DNA of 25,157 nt from CAZIQY01 sp964541605 (GCA_964541605.1 CAZIQY010000037.1:1-25157); one strand, 5' to 3'; shown: positions 1 to 7,377, counted from the stretch's first letter. The notes: generated by a model not told the origin, from the letters alone. Numbers and translations: made by a program.

Positions 1-1305
1 CTTCGGCCCTTCGTATCTGATGACAACGATATCGCCCGCTTTGATCTTTCCACCCAGGATGGCGGTGATGGCGTCGTCTTCGGTGTCAAAGACACGGGCT
101 TTTCCTTCGTTGACGAGCATCTCCTGCGCCACGGCGGACTGTTTGACCACGGCGCCGTCGGGAGCCAGATTTCCCCTGAGAATGGCGATGCCCCCTTCTT
201 TCGAGTAGGGATTATTGAGAGGACGGATTACCTCGCGATTCAACACAGCGGAACCCTTCAGGTTGTCGCCCACTGTTTTTCCCGTCACCGTTTTGGCTTT
301 CAGGTCAATGACGCCCACTTGACTGATTTCCTTCATCACGGCCTGGACGCCGCCTGCCCTGTCGAGATCTTCCAGCCGGTGCTGTCCCGCGGGGCTGAGC
401 TTGCAGAGATTGGGGGTTTTCCTGCTGATTTCATTGAACAGGTCGAGATCGAGTTTTATTCCCGCCTCGTGGGCGATGGCGGGGATGTGGAGCACCGTGT
501 TGGTCGAACATCCAAGCGCCATATCGACGGCAATGGCGTTTTTAAAAGCCGGAAGTTTTGCGATGTCTCTCGGCCTGGTGTCTTTCTTGACGAGTTCCAT
601 GATCTTCATCCCGGCCTGTTTTGCCAGACGACGCCGGGCGGCATGGACGGCAGGAATGGTGCCGTTCCCGGGAAGACCGAGGCCGAGGGCTTCGGTTACG
701 CAATTCATGGAGTTCGCCGTGAACATCCCCGCGCATGATCCGCATCCCGGACAGGCGCAGTCTTCCAGCGCCTGCAATTCCTGTTCTTTCATCTTGCGGG
801 ACTTCACTTTGCCCACCCCTTCAAAAACAGTAACGAGATCCACCGCTTTTCCATCAAGGGTTCCCGTCAGCATGGGGCCGCCGCTGATAAATATGGTGGG
901 TATATTGAGGCGGAGCGCCGCCATGAGCATTCCGGGAATGATCTTGTCACAGTTGGTAACCATGACCAGGGCGTCGAACGGGTGGGCGACCGCCATGGTT
1001 TCGATAGAATCGGCGATCAGTTCCCGGCTCGCCAGGGAATATTTCATGCCCGTGTGGCCCATGGCAATCCCGTCGCACACGCCGATGACGGGAAATTCAA
1101 CAGGCGTCCCGCCTGCCATGCGGATCCCAGATTTTACATCTCCGGCAATGATATCCAGATGGATGTGGCCGGGAATAATTTCGTTTGCCGAATTCACGAC
1201 GCCGATTATGGGCCGTGAAATTTCTTCATCCGTGTACCCCATGGCCTTGAACAGGGAGCGATGGGGCGCCCGTTCCAGACCTTTCTTCATTAAATCGCTT
1301 CTCAT
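1..1305 (-). CDS. ilvD: Dihydroxy-acid dehydratase, 3' part cut by window edge
   Basis: Dehydrates 2,3-dihydroxy-isovalerate and dihydroxy-methylvalerate to the 2-keto acids, the third common step of Val/Leu/Ile synthesis; cytoplasmic Fe-S enzyme. The frame is open from an ATG at 1305 to the window edge: 435 codons of the roughly 555-570 usual for the family. I read it directly on the minus strand. Family motifs are clear: Cys77 in GVCDGIAMGHTG, Cys119 in TNCDKIIPG, and Cys191 in CPGCGSCAGMFTANSM, the expected Fe-S and metal-site regions. A GAGGAG ribosome-binding site lies just before the ATG. It starts 45 bp after the ilvC stop, so it is the distal gene of the ilvB1-ilvN1-ilvC-ilvD run. Only the C-terminal domain is missing, by truncation at the window edge rather than mutation. 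Confidence 0.97.
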   Translation of the reverse strand, partial: MRSDLMKKGLERAPHRSLFKAMGYTDEEISRPIIGVVNSANEIIPGHIHLDIIAGDVKSGIRMAGGTPVEFPVIGVCDGIAMGHTGMKYSLASRELIADSIETMAVAHPFDALVMVTNCDKIIPGMLMAALRLNIPTIFISGGPMLTGTLDGKAVDLVTVFEGVGKVKSRKMKEQELQALEDCACPGCGSCAGMFTANSMNCVTEALGLGLPGNGTIPAVHAARRRLAKQAGMKIMELVKKDTRPRDIAKLPAFKNAIAVDMALGCSTNTVLHIPAIAHEAGIKLDLDLFNEISRKTPNLCKLSPAGQHRLEDLDRAGGVQAVMKEISQVGVIDLKAKTVTGKTVGDNLKGSAVLNREVIRPLNNPYSKEGGIAILRGNLAPDGAVVKQSAVAQEMLVNEGKARVFDTEDDAITAILGGKIKAGDIVVIRYEGPK

Positions 1306-1350
1306 GCTTTTCTCCTCACGTTTCAGCTATATGGACTTTTTACCCTGCCG

Positions 1351-2397
1351 CTATTTCTTTCGCCTTTCCGGTCTCAGAGAACGGACCAGGGCGCCGGCCT
1401 GCCACATCTCGCTGTTTTTTATGACATCCAGTTCCTTCTGGAGTTTCTCTCTGTAATCGGGGGCGGAGTTGACATCAAGGACAATGGCCGTTTCCTTTCC
1501 GGAAGCGACGCTTTCATACAATTTGTCGAAAACGGGCGCCACGGCATCGCGGAACCTGTCCTTCCAGTCGAGGGCACCCCGTTGTGCCGTCGTGCTGCAA
1601 TTGGCATACATCCAGTCCATCCCGTTCTGGGCGACCAGAGGCATGAGACTCTGGGTCAGCTCTTCGACGGTTTCATTGAAGGCTTCACTTGGGCTGTGAC
1701 CGTGTTTTCTGAGGACATTGTACTGGGCTTCCAGAACGCCGGCCAGGCATCCCATGAGAACGCCGCGTTCTCCCGTGAGGTCGCTATACACTTCCTGCTG
1801 AAAGGTCGTCGGGAATAGATATCCCGATCCGATGGCAATGCCGACGGCCAGGGTTCTCTCCGTCGCTCTTCCCGTGGCGTCCTGGAAAACGGCGTAACTG
1901 GAATTGATGCCGCTTCCGGCTAAAAAGTTGTCGCGCACGGTGCGTCCCGAGCCTTTTGGCGCGACCAGAATAACGTCGATATCGGCGGGCGGTATCACGC
2001 CGGTCTGATCCTTGTACACGACGGAAAATCCGTGGGAAAAATAGAGCGCCTTGCCTTTCGTCAGGTAAGGTTTGATGTCCGGCCACATGGCTTTCTGTCC
2101 GGCGTCGGACATGAGATACTGGATGATGGTTCCCCGTTTGGCCGCTTCCGTCGGCGTAAAAAGGGTTTCGCCGGGGACGAAGCCCTCGTCGATGGCCTTC
2201 TGCCAGTTGAAATCACCTTCACCGACGATGCAGCGGATTCCGTGATCCTTCATATTGAGGGCCTGTCCTCTGCCCTGCACACCGTAGCCGATAACGGCGA
2301 CGATTTCGTCTTTGAGCACTTCCCGCGCTTTTTCGAGTGTAAACTCTTCAGATGTGACCACCTCTTCAATGACTCCGCCAATGTTGATTTTTGGCAT
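1351..2397 (-). CDS. ilvC: Ketol-acid reductoisomerase
   Basis: Isomerises and reduces acetolactate or acetohydroxybutyrate to the dihydroxy acids. The 348 residues carry the Rossmann motif GYGVQGRGQ (37-45), catalytic His122 in FSHGF, the metal site D206-LTG-E210, and the C-terminal block ETVEELTQSLMP with NGMDWMYANCSTTAQRG. The overall sequence resembles the Bacteroidetes-type enzyme rather than the common ~330-residue short form or the ~490-residue E. coli form. The loop after the second beta strand reads VGEGDFNWQKA (58-68): acidic Glu60 and Asp62 stand where NADPH enzymes usually carry Arg/Lys/Ser for the 2'-phosphate, so NADH use is possible (inference). The start has a strong AAGGAGG site. 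The gene is 261 bp downstream of ilvN1, with a dispersed repeat between them. Confidence 0.97.
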   Translation of the reverse strand: MPKINIGGVIEEVVTSEEFTLEKAREVLKDEIVAVIGYGVQGRGQALNMKDHGIRCIVGEGDFNWQKAIDEGFVPGETLFTPTEAAKRGTIIQYLMSDAGQKAMWPDIKPYLTKGKALYFSHGFSVVYKDQTGVIPPADIDVILVAPKGSGRTVRDNFLAGSGINSSYAVFQDATGRATERTLAVGIAIGSGYLFPTTFQQEVYSDLTGERGVLMGCLAGVLEAQYNVLRKHGHSPSEAFNETVEELTQSLMPLVAQNGMDWMYANCSTTAQRGALDWKDRFRDAVAPVFDKLYESVASGKETAIVLDVNSAPDYREKLQKELDVIKNSEMWQAGALVRSLRPERRKK

Positions 2398-2438
2398 GTG
2401 TAACCTCCTTATCTTTTGACTGTTTAGACTATCTTTCC

Positions 2439-2463
2439 GGACTCCCGCTTTTACAGGAGTGAC
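2439..2463. repeat. Degenerate half-copy of the dispersed repeat
   Basis: Twenty-five bases matching 2587-2611 of the full repeat nearby at about 19 of 25 positions (GGACTCCCGC...GGAGTGAC against GGATTCCCGC...GAATGAC). It is probably an old decayed copy of the same palindromic half-element, between the ilvC start and the intact copy. Confidence 0.45.
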
Positions 2464-2488
2464 AGGATATTAAATTATTTACGATTTT

Positions 2489-2516
2489 ATTATAGCTTGC
2501 GTCTTCGTAAAAAGTC
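2489..2516 (-). promoter_or_regulatory. Possible internal promoter for ilvC-ilvD
   Basis: A perfect TATAAT (complement of 2489-2494) lies about 92 bp upstream of ilvC. The matching -35 is poor (GACTTT, 2511-2516, spacer 16) and falls in the terminal repeat of the dispersed element. If active, the element would have helped build a secondary promoter that lets ilvC-ilvD escape the ilvB1 attenuator. Weak evidence. Confidence 0.3.
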
Positions 2517-2641
2517 CGAAAATCCCTACTTTGTCATTCCGGACTTGATCCGGAATCCAGTTCTGTCCAGTAGTCACATTTATTTTGGATTCCCGCTTTC
2601 GCGAGAATGACAAATAGAGACGAAACCTGACATTTTACGAA
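2504..2641. repeat. Dispersed MITE-like palindromic repeat, copy 1
   Basis: An element of about 138 bp with terminal inverted repeats TTCGTAAAAAGTC (2504-2516) and GACATTTTACGAA (2629-2641), 12 of 13 positions matching. Inside are two short palindromes: TCCGGACTTGATCCGGA, and CCCGCTTTCGCGAGAATG ending in GAC. The same layout recurs inverted at 16386-16503. There is no coding capacity, so it is a non-autonomous element or extragenic palindrome family. It sits between ilvN1 and ilvC, so the polycistronic transcript would carry its hairpins, which may affect message stability or partial termination. Confidence 0.8.
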
Positions 2642-2658
2642 ACCGTCATAATTGACCG

Positions 2659-3147
2659 TTATGATTTACATTGCTCGAGGGCAACGATTCCCGTTCTGGT
2701 AAAGTCGTCAAGGCCCATCGGTTCCAGCACAGACAGGGCGCTGTCGATCTCCTGTCTGTCGCCCGTGACTTCCAGAATCCAGCAGTCGGCGTCCGTACTT
2801 ACAACTTTCCAGCCGTGTGTGTCAACTGTTTGCTTGATCCGTTCTCTGTTCGAATGTGTCACTTTCATCCTGATCAGGATCATTTCCCGCTGGGCCGAGG
2901 CCACATCCGTCAGGTCCTTGACATCGATGACATCCACGATCTTGTTGAGCTGTTTCTCAAGTTTTGTGACGGTATCCTGGTCGCCGATGGTCGTGATGAT
3001 AATTTTCGTGACATCGGGATGCATGGTGACATTGGCCGAGATGCTTTCGATATTGAATCCCCGGCCGCTGAATGTTCCGGCAATCCTGGCGAGGACGTCA
3101 GGCTTGTTGTTTACAAGAATTGCTATTGTGTTTTCTCGTACATCCAT
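2659..3147 (-). CDS. ilvN: Acetolactate synthase regulatory subunit, copy 1
   Basis: Small (regulatory) subunit that activates the IlvB catalytic subunit and binds the feedback inhibitor valine. The 162 residues contain an N-terminal ACT domain (about 7-80, TIAILVNNKPDVLARIAG then RGFNIES) and the C-terminal ALS_ss_C domain (QREMILIRMKV onwards), the normal length. Asp17 occupies the position of E. coli IlvH Gly14; the codon is GAC and unambiguous. In E. coli, G14D is a known valine-resistance change, so this subunit may bind valine poorly. Copy 2 has Gly at the same site. The gene starts 55 bp after ilvB1 ends, with GAGAGGG as ribosome-binding site, and is cotranscribed with ilvB1. Confidence 0.96.
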   Translation of the reverse strand: MDVRENTIAILVNNKPDVLARIAGTFSGRGFNIESISANVTMHPDVTKIIITTIGDQDTVTKLEKQLNKIVDVIDVKDLTDVASAQREMILIRMKVTHSNRERIKQTVDTHGWKVVSTDADCWILEVTGDRQEIDSALSVLEPMGLDDFTRTGIVALEQCKS

Positions 3148-3202
3148 AGGTTGAATACCCTCTCATTTCTTGTTTTTTTTCTTTCATGCCTTAAAGAACC
3201 GA

Positions 3203-4906
3203 TCATGCGGCCGCACGCTCCTTGCTGAGGATCATTTCCGTCAGAGCTGCCCCCGGTCTGACCATGGGATAAACGCCTTCTTCCGGTTCAATATGAAAAT
3301 CCATCACGACCACCCCCGGGGTGTCGAGTCCCTGCCGTAAGATGGATTCAACCTCTTCGGGACGGGTTGCCCTGAGTCCCACGGCGCCGTAAGCTTCGGC
3401 AAGCTTCACAAAATCCGGAACATCGGCGATATCGCTATGGGAATAGCGTTTCTCATAGAACATTTCCTGCCATTGGCGAACCATGCCCAAAAAGCCGTTG
3501 TTCAAAATGACCACCTTGACCGGGAGATTGTAATTGACGGCCGTTGCCAGCTCCTGAATATTCATCTGGATGCTTCCGTCACCGGCGATATCCACGACAA
3601 CCCTGTCGGGGCTTGCAACCTGCGCTCCGATGGCGGCCGGGAATCCGAATCCCATGGTGCCGAGGCCGCCTGATGAAATGAAGGAATTGGGATGATCGAA
3701 ATGGTAAAATTGCGCGGCCCACATCTGGTTCTGGCCCACTTCCGTCGATATGATTGCATTGCCGTCCGTGAGGCGATACAGTGTTTCAACAACGTGCTGG
3801 GGCTTGATCTTCTCGCTTCGGCAGTACGTTAAGGGGGCATGTTTTTTCCACAGATCAATCTGGTTCAACCACCCCTCTGTCTTTGCCATGGAAAATCCAT
3901 TTTCAGAGACTTTCTGATTCAGGTATTCCAGTATGGGTCTGCAGTCGCCCACGATCGAGACGTGGGACTTGACGAATTTATCGATGGACGCCGGGTCGAT
4001 GTCGATGTGAATGACCTGCGCATGAGGAGCAAAGGCATCTAACTTCGAAGTAACCCGGTCGTCAAACCGGACTCCGATAGCAATCATGAGGTCGCAGTGG
4101 CTGATGGCCATGTTGGCGTAGTACGTCCCATGCATTCCCGGCATGCCGAGCCAGAGGGAATCCGAGGCGGGAAAAGCCCCGAGCCCCATCAAGGTCGACG
4201 TTACAGGGATGTTGAGTTTTCTTGCAAAGGTTCTGAATTCATTCGATGCGTTTCCCAGAAGCACACCGCCCCCCGAAATAATAAGCGGTCTTTCGGCTTT
4301 TCCGATCATGTCGAGTGCTGTCATACAGCGTTCCGAAATAGATGCGTGTTTGCCGTTATTGTTATTCGGAACGTTTACACTCCAGGATATACTGTTTTCA
4401 TCGATGACCGCCCGAATGACGTCCTTCGGAAGGTCCACAAGGACAGGGCCGGGGCGCCCCGATCGGGCAATGTGAAAGGCCTCTCTCACGGTTCGTCCGA
4501 GATCTTCAATTCGCCTGACCAGCACATTGTGCTTGGTGCATGGCCGTGTAATGCCGGTGATGTCCACTTCCTGGAAGGCGTCTCCGCCGATCATCGATGT
4601 CGCCACCTGGCCGGTAAGAATGACAACGGGAATGGAATCCATGTAAGCGTTGGCGATACCGGTGACGGTATTGGTGGCGCCGGGTCCTGATGTCACCAGG
4701 CAGACCCCGACCTTGCCGGATGCCCGGGCGTATCCGTCGGCTGCGTGTATGGCGCCCTGCTCGTGCCGCACCAGAATGTGCTTGATATCGCTTCTGAACA
4801 ATTCATCGAAAATATCAAGCACGGCGCCACCCGGAAACCCGAAGATGGTATCGACATTTTCCTGTTGCAACGCCTTGAACAGAACCTGCGCTCCTGTGAG
4901 TTTCAC
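3203..4906 (-). CDS. ilvB: Acetolactate synthase catalytic subunit, copy 1 (Ile-type)
   Basis: ThDP- and FAD-dependent condensation of pyruvate with pyruvate or 2-ketobutyrate. The 567 residues show catalytic Glu49 in RHEQGAIHAADGYARASGK, the FAD-domain motif RFDDRVT (280-286), and the ThDP/Mg motif from GDG (442-444) to NN (469-470). Trp479 in GMVRQWQ corresponds to E. coli AHAS II Trp464 / yeast Trp586, the residue that favours 2-ketobutyrate and contacts sulfonylurea herbicides. The C-terminus MVRPGAALTEMI is canonical. The start is a GTG at 4906 with AGGAGG eight bases upstream; no ATG fits better. An Ile-rich leader gene and attenuator precede it (4943-5091). Expression is therefore expected to rise on isoleucine starvation. 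Confidence 0.97.
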   Translation of the reverse strand: MKLTGAQVLFKALQQENVDTIFGFPGGAVLDIFDELFRSDIKHILVRHEQGAIHAADGYARASGKVGVCLVTSGPGATNTVTGIANAYMDSIPVVILTGQVATSMIGGDAFQEVDITGITRPCTKHNVLVRRIEDLGRTVREAFHIARSGRPGPVLVDLPKDVIRAVIDENSISWSVNVPNNNNGKHASISERCMTALDMIGKAERPLIISGGGVLLGNASNEFRTFARKLNIPVTSTLMGLGAFPASDSLWLGMPGMHGTYYANMAISHCDLMIAIGVRFDDRVTSKLDAFAPHAQVIHIDIDPASIDKFVKSHVSIVGDCRPILEYLNQKVSENGFSMAKTEGWLNQIDLWKKHAPLTYCRSEKIKPQHVVETLYRLTDGNAIISTEVGQNQMWAAQFYHFDHPNSFISSGGLGTMGFGFPAAIGAQVASPDRVVVDIAGDGSIQMNIQELATAVNYNLPVKVVILNNGFLGMVRQWQEMFYEKRYSHSDIADVPDFVKLAEAYGAVGLRATRPEEVESILRQGLDTPGVVVMDFHIEPEEGVYPMVRPGAALTEMILSKERAAA

Positions 4907-4942
4907 CTTTCAATCCTCCTGTTTTATAAAAAAGTTTCTCCA

Positions 4943-4979
4943 AATAAAAAAGCCGTTACCAGGGGTGGTAACGGCTTTT
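4943..4979 (-). terminator. Attenuator terminator of the ilvB1 operon
   Basis: In the minus-strand RNA a 13-bp perfect stem (5' arm 4967-4979, AAAAGCCGUUACC; 3' arm 4948-4960) with a 6-base loop is followed by a U run (4943-4952). It stands between the leader-peptide stop and the ilvB1 GTG, 37 bp before ilvB1's ribosome-binding site. The 5' arm can pair instead with 5002-5012 (see antiterminator entry), the hallmark of transcription attenuation. Confidence 0.92.
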
Positions 4980-5001
4980 AAATACTTCATATGCTATGCG
5001 C

Positions 5002-5062
5002 AAACCATCACCCGGCTCCCATGCGGAGGGGAATAATTATCCCGATGATAATGGCGATGGTT
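5002..5062 (-). promoter_or_regulatory. Pause and antiterminator segments of ilvB1 attenuator
   Basis: Segment 1 (complement of 5053-5062, AACCAUCGCC) lies inside the leader gene, codons 10-13, immediately before the Ile codons. Segment 2 (complement of 5002-5012, GGUGAUGGUUU) overlaps the leader stop. Segments 1:2 pair over 10 contiguous bases (one G-U). Segment 2 pairs over 11 contiguous bases, three of them wobble, with the 5' arm of the terminator (segment 3, 4967-4979). A ribosome stalled at the Ile codons would mask segment 1 and free segment 2 to form the antiterminator. A ribosome reaching the stop would cover segment 2 and let the terminator form. All pairings were checked base by base; no folding energies were computed. 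Confidence 0.85.
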
Positions 5063-5091
5063 ACATTCTTTGCGGCACTTACGGTGTGCAT
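5008..5091 (-). CDS. ilv leader peptide 1 (isoleucine-rich)
   Basis: A 27-codon gene: ATG at 5091, TGA at 5008-5010, with AAAGGA nine bases upstream of the start. Residues 12-20 read IAIIIGIII; seven of 27 residues are Ile, with two Val and one Leu. It lies between a good promoter (5121-5149) and a terminator hairpin directly in front of ilvB1. This is the architecture of enterobacterial ilvL/ilvB leader genes, where translation of the control codons senses charged tRNA. The peptide itself probably has no function beyond controlling ribosome position. The strong bias to Ile says that isoleucyl-tRNA supply is the main signal. Confidence 0.9.
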   Translation of the reverse strand: MHTVSAAKNVTIAIIIGIIIPLRMGAG

Positions 5092-5120
5092 CCCAGTGAA
5101 TCCTTTCTAAAGGTTTGTGG

Positions 5121-5149
5121 CTAATAACAGGCTTGATCGCTATTGTCAA
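5121..5149 (-). promoter_or_regulatory. Promoter of the ilvB1-ilvN1-ilvC-ilvD operon
   Basis: TTGACA (complement of 5144-5149), a 17-base spacer and TATTAG (complement of 5121-5126). The predicted start near 5114 leaves a leader of about 20 nt before the leader-peptide ATG. It lies just downstream of the ilvN2 stop, so copy 1 has its own promoter. Confidence 0.8.
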
Positions 5150-5159
5150 GCAGATTTTA

Positions 5160-5180
5160 TAAAATTTCTCATTGAGAAAT
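5160..5180 (-). terminator. Weak terminator overlapping the ilvN2 stop codon
   Basis: In the minus-strand RNA, AUUUCUC-AAU-GAGAAAU (5164-5180) is a 7-bp stem followed by UUUAUAAAA. The ilvN2 TGA (5169-5171) lies inside the hairpin. The stem is A+T-rich, so termination is probably partial and some read-through into the ilvB1 leader is plausible. Confidence 0.5.
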
Positions 5181-5687
5181 ATTTTTTGATAAATGCCGCA
5201 GCAGGGCAATGGAGCCTGTTCTATTCATTTCCCGAACGCCAAATGGTTGAAAATATTTCAACACCGCCGCAGTCTCATCCTGCAGTCCGGTTATTTCGAG
5301 GACGTAATAATCGGGAGACATGGTCACAATTCTGCAGCCGAACATTTCAATGGCCCTCAGGATGTCGGAATGAATTTCCTGTTTCATGACAGGAACGCCG
5401 ATCAACATCATTTCTCTTTGAATGTAAGACGGTCCAGTGAGATCGGAAACTTCCACCACATCCACCAGTTTTTCCAGTTGTTTCTTTATCTTTTCCGTAA
5501 AATCGGGGTCGGATTCACTGGTGAGGGTGATCCTCGATACTTCCGGGTTTGTCGTTTCCGCAACGCAGAGGCTTTTAATGTTGTATCCGTGGCGACCGAA
5601 TACGTTTGCCACGCGAGACAGCACCCCCGGTTGATTGCTGACCAGAATGGAAATGGTCTGTTCCTGTTCGCGCATTTTTCTCAACAT
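5169..5687 (-). CDS. ilvN: Acetolactate synthase regulatory subunit, copy 2
   Basis: Regulatory subunit for the adjacent ilvB2 product. The frame can be opened at 5720 (183 aa), but I prefer the ATG at 5687, giving 172 residues. GGAGG sits seven bases before it, and the longer version would overlap the end of ilvB2. An N-terminal ACT domain (TISILVSNQPGVLSRVANVF, then HGYNIKSL) and the C-terminal ALS_ss_C domain (QREMMLIGVPV onward) are present. Gly21 is at the E. coli IlvH Gly14 position and Ser24 at the Ser17 position, so normal valine feedback is expected, unlike copy 1. It begins 16 bp after the ilvB2 stop, forming a two-gene unit. Confidence 0.95.
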   Translation of the reverse strand: MLRKMREQEQTISILVSNQPGVLSRVANVFGRHGYNIKSLCVAETTNPEVSRITLTSESDPDFTEKIKKQLEKLVDVVEVSDLTGPSYIQREMMLIGVPVMKQEIHSDILRAIEMFGCRIVTMSPDYYVLEITGLQDETAAVLKYFQPFGVREMNRTGSIALLRHLSKNISQ

Positions 5688-5703
5688 GCATGGTCCTCCG
5701 TTA

Positions 5704-7377
5704 TCAGTCAAGTCTGTCATGTATCATTTCGATGTTAGAGCATCCGGGCGGTATGATGGGATAGACGTAATTTTCCGGATCCACCATCGCTTCCAACACG
5801 TACGGCCCGTCGGTGTTGACCATCTCTTCGATACCGGTTCGGGGATTTTCGTTGACGGTGATTCTGCTCCCCGGAATGCCGAAGCCGCGGGCGACCGCCA
5901 CAAGATCGACCTTGGTTCCCAGATCGATCGTATTGAAGCGGGAGCTGTAAAAGAGATCCTGAATCTGTTTGATCATGCCAAGATGGCCGTTATTGATGAT
6001 GATAATCTTTATCGGCAGGTTATAATATCCGATGGTCGCCAGTTCCTGGATGTTCATGTAGAATCCTCCGTCGCCCGAGATAGCCACCACTGCCTTTTCC
6101 GGAGTCCCCACCTGCGCACCGATTGCAGCGGGAAGACTGAATCCCATTGTTCCCATGCCGCCGCTCGTGATCAGGCTGCGGGGACTGTGGGCCTTCCAAG
6201 TGCGCACGGTCCATATCTGGTTCAGTCCGACGTCTGCAACGACTGTCGTTTCTTTCGGCATGGCCTCCTGAACCATGCGAATGAAATTTCCCGCCTCGCC
6301 GCACCCGCCGCCGGAAAGTTTTTTTTCGATATCCTCCTGTTCTGTATGGATTCTCTGCAGCCAGTCCGATTTTTCTTTCTCATCAATAAGAGGCAGCAAC
6401 GCCGTCAGGGCTTCGTTAATATCGCCGATGTAGGGAAGATTGATCTTGATGCTCTTGCCGATGGAGGTGGGATCGATATCGATCTGGGCGATTTTCGCCA
6501 GCGGGGCGAATTCCTCGATGAGGGCGGTGCTGCGGTCTGAAAACCGTGTTCCCACGGCCAGGATAAAATCGCATTGATGGACAATGCTGTTCGCCAGTTC
6601 ATTGCCGTGCGTCCCGATCAACCCCAGGCTGTATCCGTTGGCCGCATCGACGGAACCGATGCCCATCATGGTCGTCACGAAGGGAATTTTTGCCTTTTCT
6701 ATGAGAGCGCGCATCAGGTGAAAAGAATTGCTCAGTTTTATTCCCCCGCCGATGATGATAATCGGCCGTTCGCTTTGATTCAGAGACTTGGCAATTTTTT
6801 CTATCTGTTCTTCACTTTCCGCCACCTTGCCGTTTGTTTTCAGCGCGGATACGGACGTCTCTTCTGCGGGATCGCATTTCGAGGCCAGAATATCACGGGG
6901 AATGTCCACGAGCACGGGACCCGGCCTTCCGGTCTTGGCAAGTTCAAATGCATTCCTCAGCGTGGATACGAGGTTGTTCACATTGTGGACCTGGTAGCTG
7001 TGTTTTGTGATGGGCATGGTAATGCCGATGATGTCCGTTTCCTGGAAGGCGTCCTGCCCCAAGAGGCTTGTGCTCACCTGGGCCGTCAGGGCGACCATGG
7101 GGGTTGAATCCATATAGGCGGTGGCAATCCCTGTAACGAGGTTGGTCGCACCCGGACCCGACGTGGCAAGACAAACACCGACTTTACCCGTCGCACGGGC
7201 ATAGCCGTCAGCGGCGTGAGCGGCCGCCTGTTCGTGTCTCATCAGATAATGGCGGATCGGACTGTTCATCAACCGGTCATGAATCGGAAGGGTATTGGCG
7301 CCCGGATATCCGAAAATGACTTCTACCCCTTCTTCCATGAGGGTTTTCAAAATAATGTCTGCACCGATGATTTCCAT
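5704..7377 (-). CDS. ilvB: Acetolactate synthase catalytic subunit, copy 2 (Val/Leu-type)
   Basis: A second ThDP/FAD acetohydroxyacid synthase large subunit of 557 residues, clearly diverged from copy 1. Catalytic Glu49 (RHEQAAAHAADGYARATGK), the FAD motif TRFSDRST and the ThDP motif GDG (435-437) to NN (462-463) are intact, so it should be active. Position 472 in GMIKQIQDLFY is Ile where AHAS with 2-ketobutyrate preference has Trp. E. coli AHAS I also lacks this Trp and shows little such preference (from memory). The enzyme therefore probably makes mainly acetolactate for Val/Leu; this is inference. The ATG start has AAAGGAG nine bases upstream. A Val/Leu-rich leader gene and tandem terminator hairpins precede it. 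The unit is ilvB2-ilvN2 only, without ilvC. Confidence 0.95.
   Translation of the reverse strand: MEIIGADIILKTLMEEGVEVIFGYPGANTLPIHDRLMNSPIRHYLMRHEQAAAHAADGYARATGKVGVCLATSGPGATNLVTGIATAYMDSTPMVALTAQVSTSLLGQDAFQETDIIGITMPITKHSYQVHNVNNLVSTLRNAFELAKTGRPGPVLVDIPRDILASKCDPAEETSVSALKTNGKVAESEEQIEKIAKSLNQSERPIIIIGGGIKLSNSFHLMRALIEKAKIPFVTTMMGIGSVDAANGYSLGLIGTHGNELANSIVHQCDFILAVGTRFSDRSTALIEEFAPLAKIAQIDIDPTSIGKSIKINLPYIGDINEALTALLPLIDEKEKSDWLQRIHTEQEDIEKKLSGGGCGEAGNFIRMVQEAMPKETTVVADVGLNQIWTVRTWKAHSPRSLITSGGMGTMGFSLPAAIGAQVGTPEKAVVAISGDGGFYMNIQELATIGYYNLPIKIIIINNGHLGMIKQIQDLFYSSRFNTIDLGTKVDLVAVARGFGIPGSRITVNENPRTGIEEMVNTDGPYVLEAMVDPENYVYPIIPPGCSNIEMIHDRLD

Noticed and set aside
401..1456. A 351-codon open frame on the plus strand over ilvD and ilvC
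   Set aside because: It is antisense to well-conserved ilvD and the ilvC end; the translation has no recognisable domain and arises from G+C-biased codon positions.
4907..5149. T-box or other riboswitch in front of ilvB1
   Set aside because: No T-box consensus or tRNA-binding stem was seen; an Ile-rich leader gene with alternative hairpins explains the region fully.
5635..6540. A 301-codon plus-strand frame over ilvB2
   Set aside because: Antisense shadow; the opposite strand encodes a complete AHAS subunit.
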